Assembly (NCBI RefSeq): GCF_011682045.1
Contig: NZ_VVIW01000006.1
Coordinates: 124,001-188,000, forward strand
Source of the DNA: Massilia aquatica
Lineage (GTDB): Bacteria > Pseudomonadota > Gammaproteobacteria > Burkholderiales > Burkholderiaceae_D
Direction: 5' to 3'
DNA: 64,000 nt
The first letter of the stretch is position 1, and every line of letters starts with the position of its first letter. Of this stretch, positions 44,947 through 55,389 are shown piece by piece. The notes beneath the pieces were generated by a model. It was not told where the DNA came from. It saw nothing but the letters and a program-made list of their open reading frames with translations, and did not search any database. A program made the position numbers and the translations under genes.

Positions 44947-45636
44947 ATGTTTCGAGTCATGCTGGTGGAGGACGATGCGCGCCTTGCGCAATTGGTCATG
45001 GAGTACCTGGCCGGGTACGAATTTACAATCGACCTGGTTACGCGTGGCGATGCTGCGCTAGAACGTTTCAAGGCACTGAGCCCGGATGTGGTCATCCTCG
45101 ACCTGATGCTGCCGGGCCTGGACGGCATGGTGGTGTGCCGCCAGATCCGCGAACTGAGCGAAACCCCGATCCTGATCCTCACCGCGCGCGAAGATTCCTA
45201 CGATGAAGTGTCGGTGCTGGAACAGGGCGCGGACGATTTCGTCAACAAGCCGGTCCAGCCGCGCGTGCTGCTGGCGCGCCTGCGCGCCCTGCTGCGGCGC
45301 GCCCAAGGCAAGTCGGGCAACGCCGATCCGGCGGCGCTCGAATTCGGCGCCCTGTCGATCATCGCCAGCGACCGCGTGGTGACGTGGCGCGGCGAGCATT
45401 GCCTGCTCAGCAATACCGAATACAAGCTGCTGCTGGTACTGGCTGAATCGGCCGGAAGAGTGCTCTCGCGCGACGCCCTGCTCAAGAAAATGCGCGGCAT
45501 CGAATTCGACGGGCTCGACCGCAGCATCGATAACTGCATCTCCAAGCTGCGCCGCAAGTTCGACGACGTCGATTCCGAAAAAATCAAGACCGTATGGGGC
45601 GAAGGCTACCTTTTTTCGCCGTCGGCCTGGGCTTGA
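44947..45636 (+). CDS. RstA/OmpR-like response regulator
   Basis: The product is 229 residues. Receiver with acidic pocket LVEDD, acceptor Asp in VILDLMLPGLDG, TARED and VNKPVQ. The C-terminal winged-helix with LSNTEYKLLLVLAESAGRVLS, RSIDNCISKLRRKF and GEGYLFSP is OmpR/PhoB type. I see no kinase next to it on this strand; the nearest matching one is at 54037-55335, 8.4 kb away across seven minus-strand genes. AGGAGA precedes the ATG. Confidence 0.9.
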   Translation: MFRVMLVEDDARLAQLVMEYLAGYEFTIDLVTRGDAALERFKALSPDVVILDLMLPGLDGMVVCRQIRELSETPILILTAREDSYDEVSVLEQGADDFVNKPVQPRVLLARLRALLRRAQGKSGNADPAALEFGALSIIASDRVVTWRGEHCLLSNTEYKLLLVLAESAGRVLSRDALLKKMRGIEFDGLDRSIDNCISKLRRKFDDVDSEKIKTVWGEGYLFSPSAWA

Positions 45637-45647
45637 CGGGTCGCTGT

Positions 45648-45674
45648 TGCGCGCCGCCAGCGGCGACGCGCAAA
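45648..45674. terminator. Hairpin between convergent rstA and lipoprotein A genes
   Basis: Arms TTGCGCG and CGCGCAA with CCGCC/GGCGG inner pairing. No long T tract, so intrinsic termination is only plausible. Confidence 0.5.
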
Positions 45675-45681
45675 GTGCCGG

Positions 45682-46998
45682 TCAGCGCGAGTACGATACC
45701 TGCGTCACGAATTCGACCGGCTCCTCGGTCTTGTCCAGCACCGCGATCGCCACCGGCAAATTCGATTCCATGACCGGAAAACCCTGGTTGTAGCGTCCCA
45801 GGGCGCTCACGACCGTGGTCACGCGCAGCCTGCCGCCGACGCGCTCGATACTGCCAATATCGATGCCGAACCCGCCATTCTCGGTTTCGCCGAGAAAGGA
45901 CGCCACCACCATCTGTTTGCTGAAGTCCACGCTCGGATACTCCGACGTTGGGAAGGTACCTTCCAGCAGCGCGGCCAGGGCCACCGAATCCCTGACGACC
46001 ACCTGGCGCGGTTGTCTCACCAACTGTGCCGACAGTCTGAATTGGCGGAACGCGAGATCCTCAGCTTGAACGGATTCAAACACGACCTGGGCATCGCTGC
46101 GGTCGATCACCACCATTTCCATCGGCGTCGCCGACACGGCGGCGCAAGCGGTGCCAGGCGTGACAGCGTCGCCTTGTTGATACGCAGCCACCAGTTTGTC
46201 GCCGCTGACCCGCACCGAGCGCAGGCCGATCTTGTTGCAGCCACCACCGGCGCCACCGAACAGGGCAATCACCATCTCATTCTTGAAAACGACTTTTGGC
46301 AACGGCGCCGGACTGGCCTTGCCGGCGTTATGTTCGGCCCATACTGCGGCCAGCGTGGCGGCGTCGCGGATCACCAGCTGGCGCGGCGCCTGGACGCCCG
46401 AAAAACTATCCTTCGCCAGCGGATTGAGGGGCATGAGGCTGGCCTCCCTGGGCAAGAACAGGAATTCCTGCACGCTCATGCCATCCAGAACCTCAGGCAC
46501 GTATTTTTGCGCAAAGGTCATCCTTTGGAACAAGGGAAGCATCGCAGGATCGGTGCATTTGTGGGAGAAGCGCCCGTCGTTACCCGTGCACACGATGACG
46601 TCCGGCGTAGCGCCATATAGCGTGTATCGGGCGAGCATCAAGGAATTGTCGGGCAGGGGGCAGATCCCCTTCACGGCCGAGAGCACATACTTGCGGTCGA
46701 ACACGACCAGGCGGTTGAAAGATTGAGCGCATTCCATTTCCTGCGCACGCTGCACGAACGGGGCCATGTTAACGCCAATGTCCTCAGGCGGGGTTGGCGT
46801 CGGGGTTGGCGTCGGGGTTGGCGTCGGTGTTGGTGTTGGCGTTGGCGTTGGCGTCGGCGTTGGCGTCGGCATAGGCGTCGGGGTCGGCACTGGCGCTGGG
46901 ACTGGCGTCGGCGTGGAATCGCCGTCGCCACCGCAGGCGGCCAGCAACAGCAAACCAGCCAGTGGAAGAACAAGGTGCAAGCGTTTGGCGCGGGTCAT
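45682..46998 (-). CDS. Lipoprotein with tandem PrcB-like domains (A)
   Basis: The product is 438 residues from ATG 46998. The lipobox LLLLAAC leads to a Thr/Pro repeat linker (about 46793-46908), then two domains that look like PrcB C-terminal domains. The first has [20 protein letters not shown]. The second has [20 protein letters not shown] then [16 protein letters not shown]. PrcB is the partner of a spirochaete protease; the domain is otherwise of unknown role. Three paralogues occur in this window (also 47194-48531 and 52347-53723). The upstream GTG 47022 is less likely. Confidence 0.75.
   Translation of the reverse strand: MTRAKRLHLVLPLAGLLLLAACGGDGDSTPTPVPAPVPTPTPMPTPTPTPTPTPTPTPTPTPTPTPTPTPPEDIGVNMAPFVQRAQEMECAQSFNRLVVFDRKYVLSAVKGICPLPDNSLMLARYTLYGATPDVIVCTGNDGRFSHKCTDPAMLPLFQRMTFAQKYVPEVLDGMSVQEFLFLPREASLMPLNPLAKDSFSGVQAPRQLVIRDAATLAAVWAEHNAGKASPAPLPKVVFKNEMVIALFGGAGGGCNKIGLRSVRVSGDKLVAAYQQGDAVTPGTACAAVSATPMEMVVIDRSDAQVVFESVQAEDLAFRQFRLSAQLVRQPRQVVVRDSVALAALLEGTFPTSEYPSVDFSKQMVVASFLGETENGGFGIDIGSIERVGGRLRVTTVVSALGRYNQGFPVMESNLPVAIAVLDKTEEPVEFVTQVSYSR
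46793..46908 (-). repeat. GGCGTT/GGCGTC hexanucleotide repeat encoding Thr-Pro
   Basis: Imperfect tandem hexamers in the linker of lipoprotein A; similar repeats occur in lipoprotein C. In-frame copy-number change would alter linker length. Confidence 0.8.
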
Positions 46999-47193
46999 GG
47001 ACAATCTTTCAAGAACACGCACGAGGCGGCAGCCCGCACATGAAAATATTAATTTAAAATAAATATTGCATGCGCGAATAGTAAACGCTTCCCCGGCACT
47101 CGTCCACGCCCGCGCGAAACGAACTCATCGGAAGAAGCGGCCAACGGCGCGCCGGCCGGCGCCCGTTTCCTCCCCTTCCGATGTACAGCCGTG

Positions 47194-48531
47194 TTACCGG
47201 TACAGCGACATCTGTTCGACAAACTCGACCGCCTCGTCGCTGCGCTCAAGCACGACGAAGCTCACCGGGCTGGTCAGGCTGGTGGTAAAGAGGGCGCGGT
47301 TGTAACGGCCCGGGGCGGATTCGATCACGCTCACGCGCAGTTTGCCGCCGAGGCGCTCGATGCCGCCGATTCCAATGCCGTAACCGCCGTACGCCTTGCC
47401 GCCTGCAAAGGCGGCCACCACCATCTGCTTGCTGAAATCGATCTCCGGCAAGGCGGTAAGCTGAATGTGCTGCTTCCACAAGGCCGCCCACGCTTGCGCA
47501 TCCTTGATGATCAGGCGCTGCGGGTCGCCGTAGGTCTGCGCGTTGCTCTCCTCCAGGCCGCGAAACGCCACGGCTTGCGGCGCGACCTGGGTGAACGTCA
47601 CCGGCGTATCGATGCGGTCGACCACGACCAGCTCCATCGGGGTGTTGATGGCGAGGGTGCAGACGGTGCCGACCGGGACCGTGTCTTGTCCGTACTCGAC
47701 CACCAGCCCGGCGCCGGCGCTGCGCACGGCACGGATGGCGAACTTGCCGCAAGCGCTGGTGTTGCCGCCGAACACGGCGATGACCATTTCGGTGTCGAAA
47801 TTGACCGGGCTGATGTCCTTGTTGACCGGTCCGCTCCAGAGCGAGGCCAGGGTGGCCGCGTCGCGGATCACTTGCTGGCGCGCGCCCTCGACTCCCGAGT
47901 GGGCGTTCCGCGCCAGCGAGTAGAACGGCAGGCGGGTGCCCTCCTTCGGCAGGAAACGGATTTCCTCGAGCAGCGCGCCTTCACGTACCGTTTCCCCGCG
48001 CACCTGCATGGACACCATGTTGTCCATCAGCGGGTACAAGGCCGGATCGGTGCAGCCGCGCTTGACGGCGCGCCGGAGGTCGTCCATGGTGAACGAGCAC
48101 AGCTTTTCATCGGCGGTCTTGCCGTACAACACGTATTTCTCGACCGTGCTGGCACACGTGCCTTCCGCCGCCGAGAACACGTATTTTTTGTTGGCCACAA
48201 ACAGGCGGTTCGAATACTGGCCGCAGGTGGTTTCGCGGGCGCGCTGCACGAAAGGCTCCACGGTGATCCCCGCCACCACGCGATCGGACTTGAGTGCCTC
48301 GCCAGGCAGCGATATCACGATGTCGGGCATCGGCGGCGGAATGATTATCTCGACCGGCTGCGACATGACCGGCGGCAGCGGGGCCGGATTGCCGGGCTGC
48401 GGCAGTGGGGCCTGGACTGGCGGCGGCGCCGGCGTGGCGGCCGGTGCCGGATCGCTGCCGCCGCCGCAGGCGGCGAGCAGCATGGCGCTGGCCAGAGGGA
48501 CGGCGAAACGCAGGTAGTTTGCTTGGGTCAT
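47194..48531 (-). CDS. Lipoprotein with tandem PrcB-like domains (B)
   Basis: The product is 445 residues from ATG 48531. Lipobox AMLLAAC then GGGSDPAP and a Pro-rich linker without long Thr-Pro repeats. Domain 1 includes PVNFDTEMVIAVFGGNTSACG. Domain 2 includes [40 protein letters not shown]. The two-domain layout and the N-terminal Cys-containing module (TCGQYSNRLFVANKKYVFS) match the paralogues A and C. It lies 196 nt upstream of lipoprotein A in the same direction. Confidence 0.75.
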   Translation of the reverse strand: MTQANYLRFAVPLASAMLLAACGGGSDPAPAATPAPPPVQAPLPQPGNPAPLPPVMSQPVEIIIPPPMPDIVISLPGEALKSDRVVAGITVEPFVQRARETTCGQYSNRLFVANKKYVFSAAEGTCASTVEKYVLYGKTADEKLCSFTMDDLRRAVKRGCTDPALYPLMDNMVSMQVRGETVREGALLEEIRFLPKEGTRLPFYSLARNAHSGVEGARQQVIRDAATLASLWSGPVNKDISPVNFDTEMVIAVFGGNTSACGKFAIRAVRSAGAGLVVEYGQDTVPVGTVCTLAINTPMELVVVDRIDTPVTFTQVAPQAVAFRGLEESNAQTYGDPQRLIIKDAQAWAALWKQHIQLTALPEIDFSKQMVVAAFAGGKAYGGYGIGIGGIERLGGKLRVSVIESAPGRYNRALFTTSLTSPVSFVVLERSDEAVEFVEQMSLYR

Positions 48532-48686
48532 GGGAGTGTCTCGAAAAATCGGGCGCGTCGCACGCCCTCTGGTGGAAAGATTAACTAATTTAGAAGATTG
48601 CCTAAAGAATAGTAACCTTTGCACCATCGTCCGGTTGTGGTCGCTATGTGTCGAAATTGTCTCCACTTGTCGACACGCGCCGGCTC

Positions 48687-49388
48687 TTACTCGAGCAGCG
48701 GCGCGATCGCCAGCGGCGCGCTCTGCGTCACCAGCTGGCCCTTGTCGGCATGGTCGCCGAAGCGGTAGTTGACGACCCTGAAACCCTCGTTGTTGTCGTC
48801 GCCGAAGGTGGCGCCGTCGGTCACCGCCAGCAGGGCCACATCGCCGCTGCCGTTGCGCAGCTTGACCACCGGATCGGCGCCCTTGCGCTGGTAGCTCAGG
48901 CGCACGCCGCTGCAGCGCCTGGCGCGGGCCGAGGAATCGACATGGCGCAGGTACACCAGCGCCTGCTCGCAGGCGGCGCGCAGGTCGCTCGTTTCGTACA
49001 CGCCGTCCGAGCGCACCACGATCGAGACGCGCGCGCGGAACACGTACTGGCTCACGTTGCTGGTCAGGGCCAGGGTGGCGTTATCGTCGTAGGCGGCTTT
49101 GAGCAAGGGGAAGACGGCGCGCCCGGTCGCATCCAGCGGCAGGCTCAGGTTGCTGGCCTTGCTGAGCAGACTCAGCTGCAAGCCGGCGCCCAGCACGCCC
49201 TTCTCTTTCAACATGACCTGTAGATGATTCTGCAAAAAATTCTTGGGCCTGCCGTACTTTTCAAAGACCACCATCGCGCGGTAGGCATCGCGATAGCTGA
49301 GCCACTCCCCGGCCGCATCATCGGCCGTCACGCCGCCTGCCGTCAACAGCAAGGCTAGCAAGGCGGAAACGTGGCGAACGAATGGCAT
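48687..49388 (-). CDS. Periplasmic protein of unknown function (paralogue 1)
   Basis: The product is 233 residues with signal peptide (ALLALLLTAGGVTADDA). SYRDAYRAMVVFEKYGRPKN and LSLPLDATGRAVFPLLKAAY are shared with the gene at 50699-51400. The LPLD-type strand recalls DUF2987, but this is only by eye. Two cysteines lie near the middle and could pair. It starts 2 nt after the stop of a MipA-like gene, and its paralogue is coupled in the same way to a second MipA-like gene. Confidence 0.65.
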   Translation of the reverse strand: MPFVRHVSALLALLLTAGGVTADDAAGEWLSYRDAYRAMVVFEKYGRPKNFLQNHLQVMLKEKGVLGAGLQLSLLSKASNLSLPLDATGRAVFPLLKAAYDDNATLALTSNVSQYVFRARVSIVVRSDGVYETSDLRAACEQALVYLRHVDSSARARRCSGVRLSYQRKGADPVVKLRNGSGDVALLAVTDGATFGDDNNEGFRVVNYRFGDHADKGQLVTQSAPLAIAPLLE

Positions 49389-49390
49389 GA

Positions 49391-50335
49391 TCAGAATCGG
49401 TAAGCAAGTCCGGTGGACACAGTGATATTGTTGGCGCGCTCGACCAGCGGGCTGCGCCGCGCATCGCCCTGCAGACGCGCCGCGCGCGCGCCGCTGCTGA
49501 TCATCCAGCCCGGCGACAGCGCCCAGTTCCAGCGCGCGCTGACGGCCACGTCGCGCAGCCCGCCGCCGGGGGCGTAGGGCATGTTGCCGCTGTTCATGGT
49601 GTCGCGCAAGCTTACGCCGAAATAACTTTGGTTGTAGCTGCGGTTGACCATGGTCAAGTCGGCCGCCAGCGAGACGCTATGGTGCGGCGCCAGCGCGCGT
49701 GCCACATGCTGCAAACCAACGGTCCAGCTGGCGCCATGGCGATCGCGCCCCGAGCCTGCCAGCAAGTTATTCGTGACGCGCAACGACGGCGTCAGATAAT
49801 AGTTGAAAAACACCCCTCCCTGCAGGCGCGCACCGATGGCCTCGGTGCCGGCCAGGCGGTTGCCGCTGCGCTGCATGGGCAGTGGCGCAGGTTCACCGCC
49901 TATGGGCAGCACCTCGCTCGCGGGGGGCACCACCACGCCGGGATGCACTGGCGAGCCGCCGGCCGGGGTCGACGGCTTGTTCTGCGTACCCGACAGGTCC
50001 AGGCTGCCGAGCGACACGCCCATCGCGTCGTAGCTGCCCTTGTCGCTGCGGCGCGCCAGTACGGCCAGCATGGGACCATATTCGAACACGGGATTGGACG
50101 ACAGATGCAGTCCCGCGCTCATCCCTGAAATAAACACCCCATTGCTCCACTCCACTTGCAGAAGCGGCAAGGCGGTGACCCGGTGCTCGCCCGACCCCTG
50201 GTAGCGCGGGGCCGAGACGGCGCCGAGCCCGACATACATGTCGCTGCTGCCATCCGGCATCGGATTGCTGGCGGGAGTCTGGGCCCAGGCGGCGGGAACT
50301 GCGCCGGCCAGGGCAAGGGCAAAAAGGGTTCTCAT
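49391..50335 (-). CDS. MipA/OmpV-family outer-membrane protein (1)
   Basis: The product is 314 residues with signal peptide (LFALALAGAVPAAWAQ). Typical for MipA/OmpV: early DMYVGLGAVSAPRYQGSGEH, later alternating beta strands, and the terminal SPLVERANNITVSTGLAYRF ending in Phe, as in outer-membrane barrels. MipA proteins interact with murein hydrolase MltA or belong to the wider barrel family. It is followed 2 nt later by an unknown periplasmic gene. There is a Pro/Gly-rich insert with GGSPVHPGVVVPPASEV in the middle. Confidence 0.85.
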   Translation of the reverse strand: MRTLFALALAGAVPAAWAQTPASNPMPDGSSDMYVGLGAVSAPRYQGSGEHRVTALPLLQVEWSNGVFISGMSAGLHLSSNPVFEYGPMLAVLARRSDKGSYDAMGVSLGSLDLSGTQNKPSTPAGGSPVHPGVVVPPASEVLPIGGEPAPLPMQRSGNRLAGTEAIGARLQGGVFFNYYLTPSLRVTNNLLAGSGRDRHGASWTVGLQHVARALAPHHSVSLAADLTMVNRSYNQSYFGVSLRDTMNSGNMPYAPGGGLRDVAVSARWNWALSPGWMISSGARAARLQGDARRSPLVERANNITVSTGLAYRF

Positions 50336-50698
50336 GAATGTCGCCGAAAAGAGGATCAGCCGCCATTTTACGGCCTGTCGGCAACATTGCCGAAATTGCT
50401 GAGTTTTCGTCAACGCCGCCGCGCGCCTGCGTACGCGTGGCGGCGTGCCACGATGCGCCGATGGCAGGCGCCGTCGCGCGGCCCGCTGCATCGCCATCGT
50501 GCTAATGGGACACGCGTCCCTGGAATAAAAAAAGCCCACGACACCGGAGCATCGAGGGCGAACGGAAAACCCGATGCGCATAGCTTAGATGCTAAGGCTT
50601 CCCCTTTCCGCCTCGAAATGTCTGGCATTTGTCGTAAATGTGTATTCGACATCGCCGGCGCCATCCGGCCACGCCGCATGGCCTCGCTGCCGAGCCCG
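50336..50698. other. 363-bp non-coding stretch in the envelope cassette
   Basis: Holds the terminator at 50527-50559 and an inverted repeat CTTAG-ATG-CTAAG near 50584-50598. No coding frame is supported. The promoter of the downstream MipA gene should lie here. Confidence 0.5.
50527..50559 (-). terminator. Rho-independent terminator between the two MipA modules
   Basis: On the minus strand a GCCC...GGGC stem with inner CGA/TCG pairing and T bulges, followed by seven T. It separates the unit ending at 50699 from the MipA gene at 50335, so the two modules are separate transcripts. Confidence 0.7.
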
Positions 50699-51400
50699 CT
50701 ATTCGATGAGCGGTGCGATCGCCAGCGGCGCGCCAGCCGCGAGCAACTGGGCGGCGCCGGCGTGCTCGGCGAAGCGATAATTGACGACGCGGTAAGCGCC
50801 ATGCTCGTCGCCCGGAAAGGCCGCGCCCAGCGCCACCGGCAACAGCGCCGGCTGGCCGTTGCCGCGCACCCGCAACTGCGGCGCCGCGCCCTCGGCCGGA
50901 TACACGAAACGCACGCCGACGCAGGCGCTGCCGCGCGCGCTGGCGCCGGTGTAGCGCTGGTAGTCGAGCGCCTGGGCGCAGGCGGCGCGCAGCTCGGCGC
51001 TGTCGTACACGCCATCGGTGCGCGGAACAATCGAAATGCGCGCGCGAAAACTGACCGGCCCGGCCCCGCCGTCGATCAGCAGCGGCGCGTTTTCGTCGAA
51101 CGCGGCCTTTAGCACCGGAAACACCGCGCGCCCGATGGCATCGAGTGGCAGGCGCACGCTGCTGCCCTTGAGCTGCAAGCTCAGCTGTATGGTGTCGGGC
51201 AGCACGCCCTTGCGTGCCGGCACCAACTGGATCTGGTTCTGCAAATAATTTTTCGGGCGGCCATATTTCTCGAACACGATCATGGCGCGGTAGGCATCGC
51301 GGTAACTGAGCCATTCCGTACCGGCGGCACGCGTGCTGGCGCTGCCGGCTGCGGACAGCAGCGCCAGCAGCAAGGCGAGGTGGCGTGGCGCGTTCATCAT
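50699..51400 (-). CDS. Periplasmic protein of unknown function (paralogue 2)
   Basis: The product is 233 residues, similar along its whole length to the gene at 48687-49388 (SYRDAYRAMIVFEKYGRPKN, VRLPLDAIGRAVFPVLKAAF). The signal peptide is HLALLLALLSAAGSAS. Start ATGATG at 51400/51397 overlaps the stop of the second MipA-like gene. Its partner gene order repeats that of the other module, so the pair MipA plus this protein was duplicated as a unit. Confidence 0.65.
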   Translation of the reverse strand: MMNAPRHLALLLALLSAAGSASTRAAGTEWLSYRDAYRAMIVFEKYGRPKNYLQNQIQLVPARKGVLPDTIQLSLQLKGSSVRLPLDAIGRAVFPVLKAAFDENAPLLIDGGAGPVSFRARISIVPRTDGVYDSAELRAACAQALDYQRYTGASARGSACVGVRFVYPAEGAAPQLRVRGNGQPALLPVALGAAFPGDEHGAYRVVNYRFAEHAGAAQLLAAGAPLAIAPLIE

Positions 51401-52290
51401 CAGAACCGGTAAGCGAGCGCGCTCGACACGAGAAAGCCGGTGGGACGCTCCACCAGCGGGCTCTTGCGCGCGTCGCCGAGCACGCGGGTTGCTTGCACGT
51501 TATTAATCAGCAGCCAGGACGGCGTCAGGGACCAGTGCCAGCGCACCCCGGCGCTGGCACCGTTCAGGCCGGCGCCGGGCGCATACGCGCGGTTACCGCT
51601 GCGCAAAGACTCGCCCTGTGTGACGCCGAAAAAGCTGCTGTTGTAGCTGCGGTTGACCACGCTCACGCCGGCCGCCAGCGCCACCCGGTGATGCGGCGAC
51701 GATTGCACCATCACGCGCTGGATGCCCAGGTTCCAGATGACGCCGTCGGAACCCTTGCCGGCCCCGGCAAGTATATTGTTGGTCAGCCGCACATCCGGAC
51801 TGAGATAGACATTGACGAAGCCGCCCAGCTGCAGGCGCGTGTCGATCACATCCATGCCGGACAGGCGGTTGGGGCCGGCGCTACGCGCGTTCACGCCTGG
51901 CTGGTTGGGAGGCGCGCCGTCCTCCGGGGTCAGCGACGAGGTGTTCACGATCATGGAATTGAGCGACGCCCCGCCCAGCGCCGCGCCATTGCCCGATTCG
52001 CTGCGGCGCGCCTGGACCGCCAGCAGCGGCCCGAATTCGAGCGAGGGCTGGTCCGACAGATGGATTCCGGCATTCATGCCAGAAACAAAGACACCATTGC
52101 TCCACTCGCCCTGCAGCACCGGCACCGCCATGCGGCGCGGGCGGCGCGCGCCGTCGTACGCCGGGGCCGACACGAAGCCGATCCCGATGTACATGTCGCG
52201 GCTGCCGTCCGGCATCAGATTGACCGCCGGGGTGCGCGCATGAACCGGCGCGCAAGCGGCGCCGAGCAGGAAGGTCAGGAGTATTTTCAT
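51400..52290 (-). CDS. MipA/OmpV-family outer-membrane protein (2)
   Basis: The product is 296 residues, paralogous to 49391-50335 (DMYIGIGFVSAPAYDGARRP, WSNGVFVSGMNAGIHLSDQP). The signal peptide is LLTFLLGAACAPVHA, and the C-terminus SPLVERPTGFLVSSALAYRF ends in Phe. It overlaps the downstream periplasmic gene by one base in TGATG fashion. Porin-like barrel with no known substrate; a link to envelope stress is only contextual. Confidence 0.85.
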   Translation of the reverse strand: MKILLTFLLGAACAPVHARTPAVNLMPDGSRDMYIGIGFVSAPAYDGARRPRRMAVPVLQGEWSNGVFVSGMNAGIHLSDQPSLEFGPLLAVQARRSESGNGAALGGASLNSMIVNTSSLTPEDGAPPNQPGVNARSAGPNRLSGMDVIDTRLQLGGFVNVYLSPDVRLTNNILAGAGKGSDGVIWNLGIQRVMVQSSPHHRVALAAGVSVVNRSYNSSFFGVTQGESLRSGNRAYAPGAGLNGASAGVRWHWSLTPSWLLINNVQATRVLGDARKSPLVERPTGFLVSSALAYRF

Positions 52291-52346
52291 ACATGGGTCC
52301 GGCCCGACGGCACGCTGGTGCGCGCCGTCGGGTAGCGGAAACGGCC

Positions 52347-53723
<1,377 letters not shown>

Positions 53724-53878
53724 GGCGAATCCTTTCAACGATTGTGAACGAGACCCGCCGCCACCAAAGTGGCAGGCAGACCGAATACGAGTAACGCCAT
53801 CATAACGACAAGCGCGCAACAATTCCGCCAACATCTGTCCCCCATTTGTCACTTTTTTGTAATACCGCGATGCGCGCC

Positions 53879-53892
53879 GCTCTTATACAATG
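53879..53892 (+). promoter_or_regulatory. Promoter-like sequence before the kinase leader ORFs
   Basis: GCTCTTATACAATG, identical to 44914-44927. It may be the ancestral promoter of a regulator-kinase operon, retained or duplicated when the two genes were separated. Divergent promoter space for lipoprotein C is nearby. Confidence 0.45.
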
Positions 53893-53915
53893 CTGCGCAA
53901 GGAGAGGCGATAGCT

Positions 53916-53960
53916 ATGGCAACAGTTCTTGAACAACGTTGTGGCGGGGAACGCGCATGA
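53916..53960 (+). CDS. 14-residue leader ORF
   Basis: ATG at 53916, 11 nt after AAGGAG, to TGA 53958-53960 (MATVLEQRCGGERA). The stop overlaps the ATG of the next small ORF (ATGA). It has no independent function that I can name; regulation by coupled translation is possible. Confidence 0.4.
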   Translation: MATVLEQRCGGERA

Positions 53961-54040
53961 ACCGCTGCTTCTTCGTGCCGGCAATGCCGGCGAGCGCGGT
54001 GGCGACCATTGGCCTGTCTTTTGACGGGCAACCCGCGTGA
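53957..54040 (+). CDS. 27-residue ORF linking leader and kinase
   Basis: ATG 53957 to TGA 54038-54040, overlapping the GTG start of the kinase by GTGA. The first residues (MNRCFFVP) echo the kinase start (MNRIFFRFF), so this may be a partial duplication of the kinase 5' end. Coupling and a decayed copy are both possible. Confidence 0.4.
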   Translation: MNRCFFVPAMPASAVATIGLSFDGQPA

Positions 54041-55335
54041 ACCGCATCTTCTTCCGCTTCTTCGTGCTGGTGATGCTGTCGATCACGGTCGCGACGTTCT
54101 TCATCTATGTCGCCATCAGCCGCCTGTTCGGCGACCCGCTGGACGATATCGCGCGGCGCCAGGCGGCAGCCCAGATTTTCCTGCTGGAACAATATATCGA
54201 CAAAGCCCCGGCCGACGAGTGGCTGGTGCGCCTGAACAAGGTGCGCGAAGTGTCCGACGTCAAGCTCGACCTGGTGCCTCTGGCCAGCGCCCGGTCCGCG
54301 CTGCCGGCCAAGCAGCACGGCGCGCTCGACCGCGGCGAACTGGTGCTCGACACCGCCCACAAAGCCTTCTACCGCCGGGTCGACCTGCATGGCGAGAGCT
54401 ATATCGGCAGCGCCGAAGAAGTCATTCATGCGCAGGAACTGCCGATCGACATCAGCCTGGCGCTGGAAATGGAAGCGGTGCGCTACGTGATCGTGGCGCT
54501 GTTCCTGCTGGTGCCGGCCGCGCTGTGGTCGCGCTCGCACTGGCTGGGGCTGCAGGCGCTCTCGCGCGTGGCCGACGAGGTCGGGGCCGGCAAGCTGGCG
54601 GCGCGCGCCGTCTTCAAGCCGCGCGCCAGCATCTATCCGCTGGCAGAGCGTTTCAATCACATGGCCGGGCGCATCGAAGGCTTGCTCGACGCCCAGAAAA
54701 ACCTGCTCCATTCCGTCTCGCACGAACTGCGCACGCCGATTGCGCGCCTCGAATTCGCCTTGGAGCTGCTGCGCTCGGCGGCGGACGATCCGGCGCTGGA
54801 AACGCGCATCGCGGCGATGGAAGGCGACGTGGCCGAGCTGAACGGCCTGGTCAATGAACTGTTGAGCATGATCCGGCTCGACAGCCGCCAGGGGCTGCAA
54901 CAGGCCGACTTTGAACTGGCGCCCGCACTGCTCGGGTGCGTCGATGCGCTCGACCCGCTGGCGGCGCAGCCGCAGGTGCGGCTCGACGGCGCGCTGGGCA
55001 GCATGAACGGCGACCGGCGCCTGCTGCTGCGGGCGGTAGGCAACCTGCTCAGGAATGCGCAAAAGTACGGCAACGGCCGCATCGCGCTGTCGGCGCGCCG
55101 CACGGACGGGGTGGAAATCGTGGTGGAAGACGACGGGCCGGGCATTCCCGAAGGCGAACGCGGCAAGGTGTTCGAGCCGTTCTACCGGATCGACCGCAGC
55201 CGCGACCGCAGCACGGGCGGGTTCGGACTGGGACTGTCGATTGCGCAGAAGGCCGTGGCGCTGCATGGCGGCACCATTGCGGTCGAGCAGTCGGAGATGG
55301 GTGGCGCGAGGTTCGTGATCGCTTTGCCGGCGTAA
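54037..55335 (+). CDS. RstB-like sensor histidine kinase
   Basis: The product is 432 residues from a GTG start at 54037. Two membrane helices (about 8-28 and 145-163) enclose a periplasmic domain of about 115 residues, then HAMP, the H-box HSVSHELRTPIARLEFALEL, N-box NLLRNAQKYG and G boxes VEDDGPGIPEGE, GGFGLGLSIA. The architecture matches RstB/EnvZ-type kinases and the nearest suitable regulator is RstA-like at 44947. The GTG overlaps the stop of the small ORF upstream. The pair partners are separated by 8.4 kb. Confidence 0.9.
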   Translation: MNRIFFRFFVLVMLSITVATFFIYVAISRLFGDPLDDIARRQAAAQIFLLEQYIDKAPADEWLVRLNKVREVSDVKLDLVPLASARSALPAKQHGALDRGELVLDTAHKAFYRRVDLHGESYIGSAEEVIHAQELPIDISLALEMEAVRYVIVALFLLVPAALWSRSHWLGLQALSRVADEVGAGKLAARAVFKPRASIYPLAERFNHMAGRIEGLLDAQKNLLHSVSHELRTPIARLEFALELLRSAADDPALETRIAAMEGDVAELNGLVNELLSMIRLDSRQGLQQADFELAPALLGCVDALDPLAAQPQVRLDGALGSMNGDRRLLLRAVGNLLRNAQKYGNGRIALSARRTDGVEIVVEDDGPGIPEGERGKVFEPFYRIDRSRDRSTGGFGLGLSIAQKAVALHGGTIAVEQSEMGGARFVIALPA

Positions 55336-55389
55336 GCGCACAGCGTTGACGCCGCAGGGCCCGTCAATCACGGACCCGGCGGCGCGGGA

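Noticed and set aside
53769-53960. A 63-codon plus-strand frame ending at 53960
   Set aside because: It has no start context and overlaps the promoter-like 14-mer; the shorter ORF from 53916 with AAGGAG is better supported.
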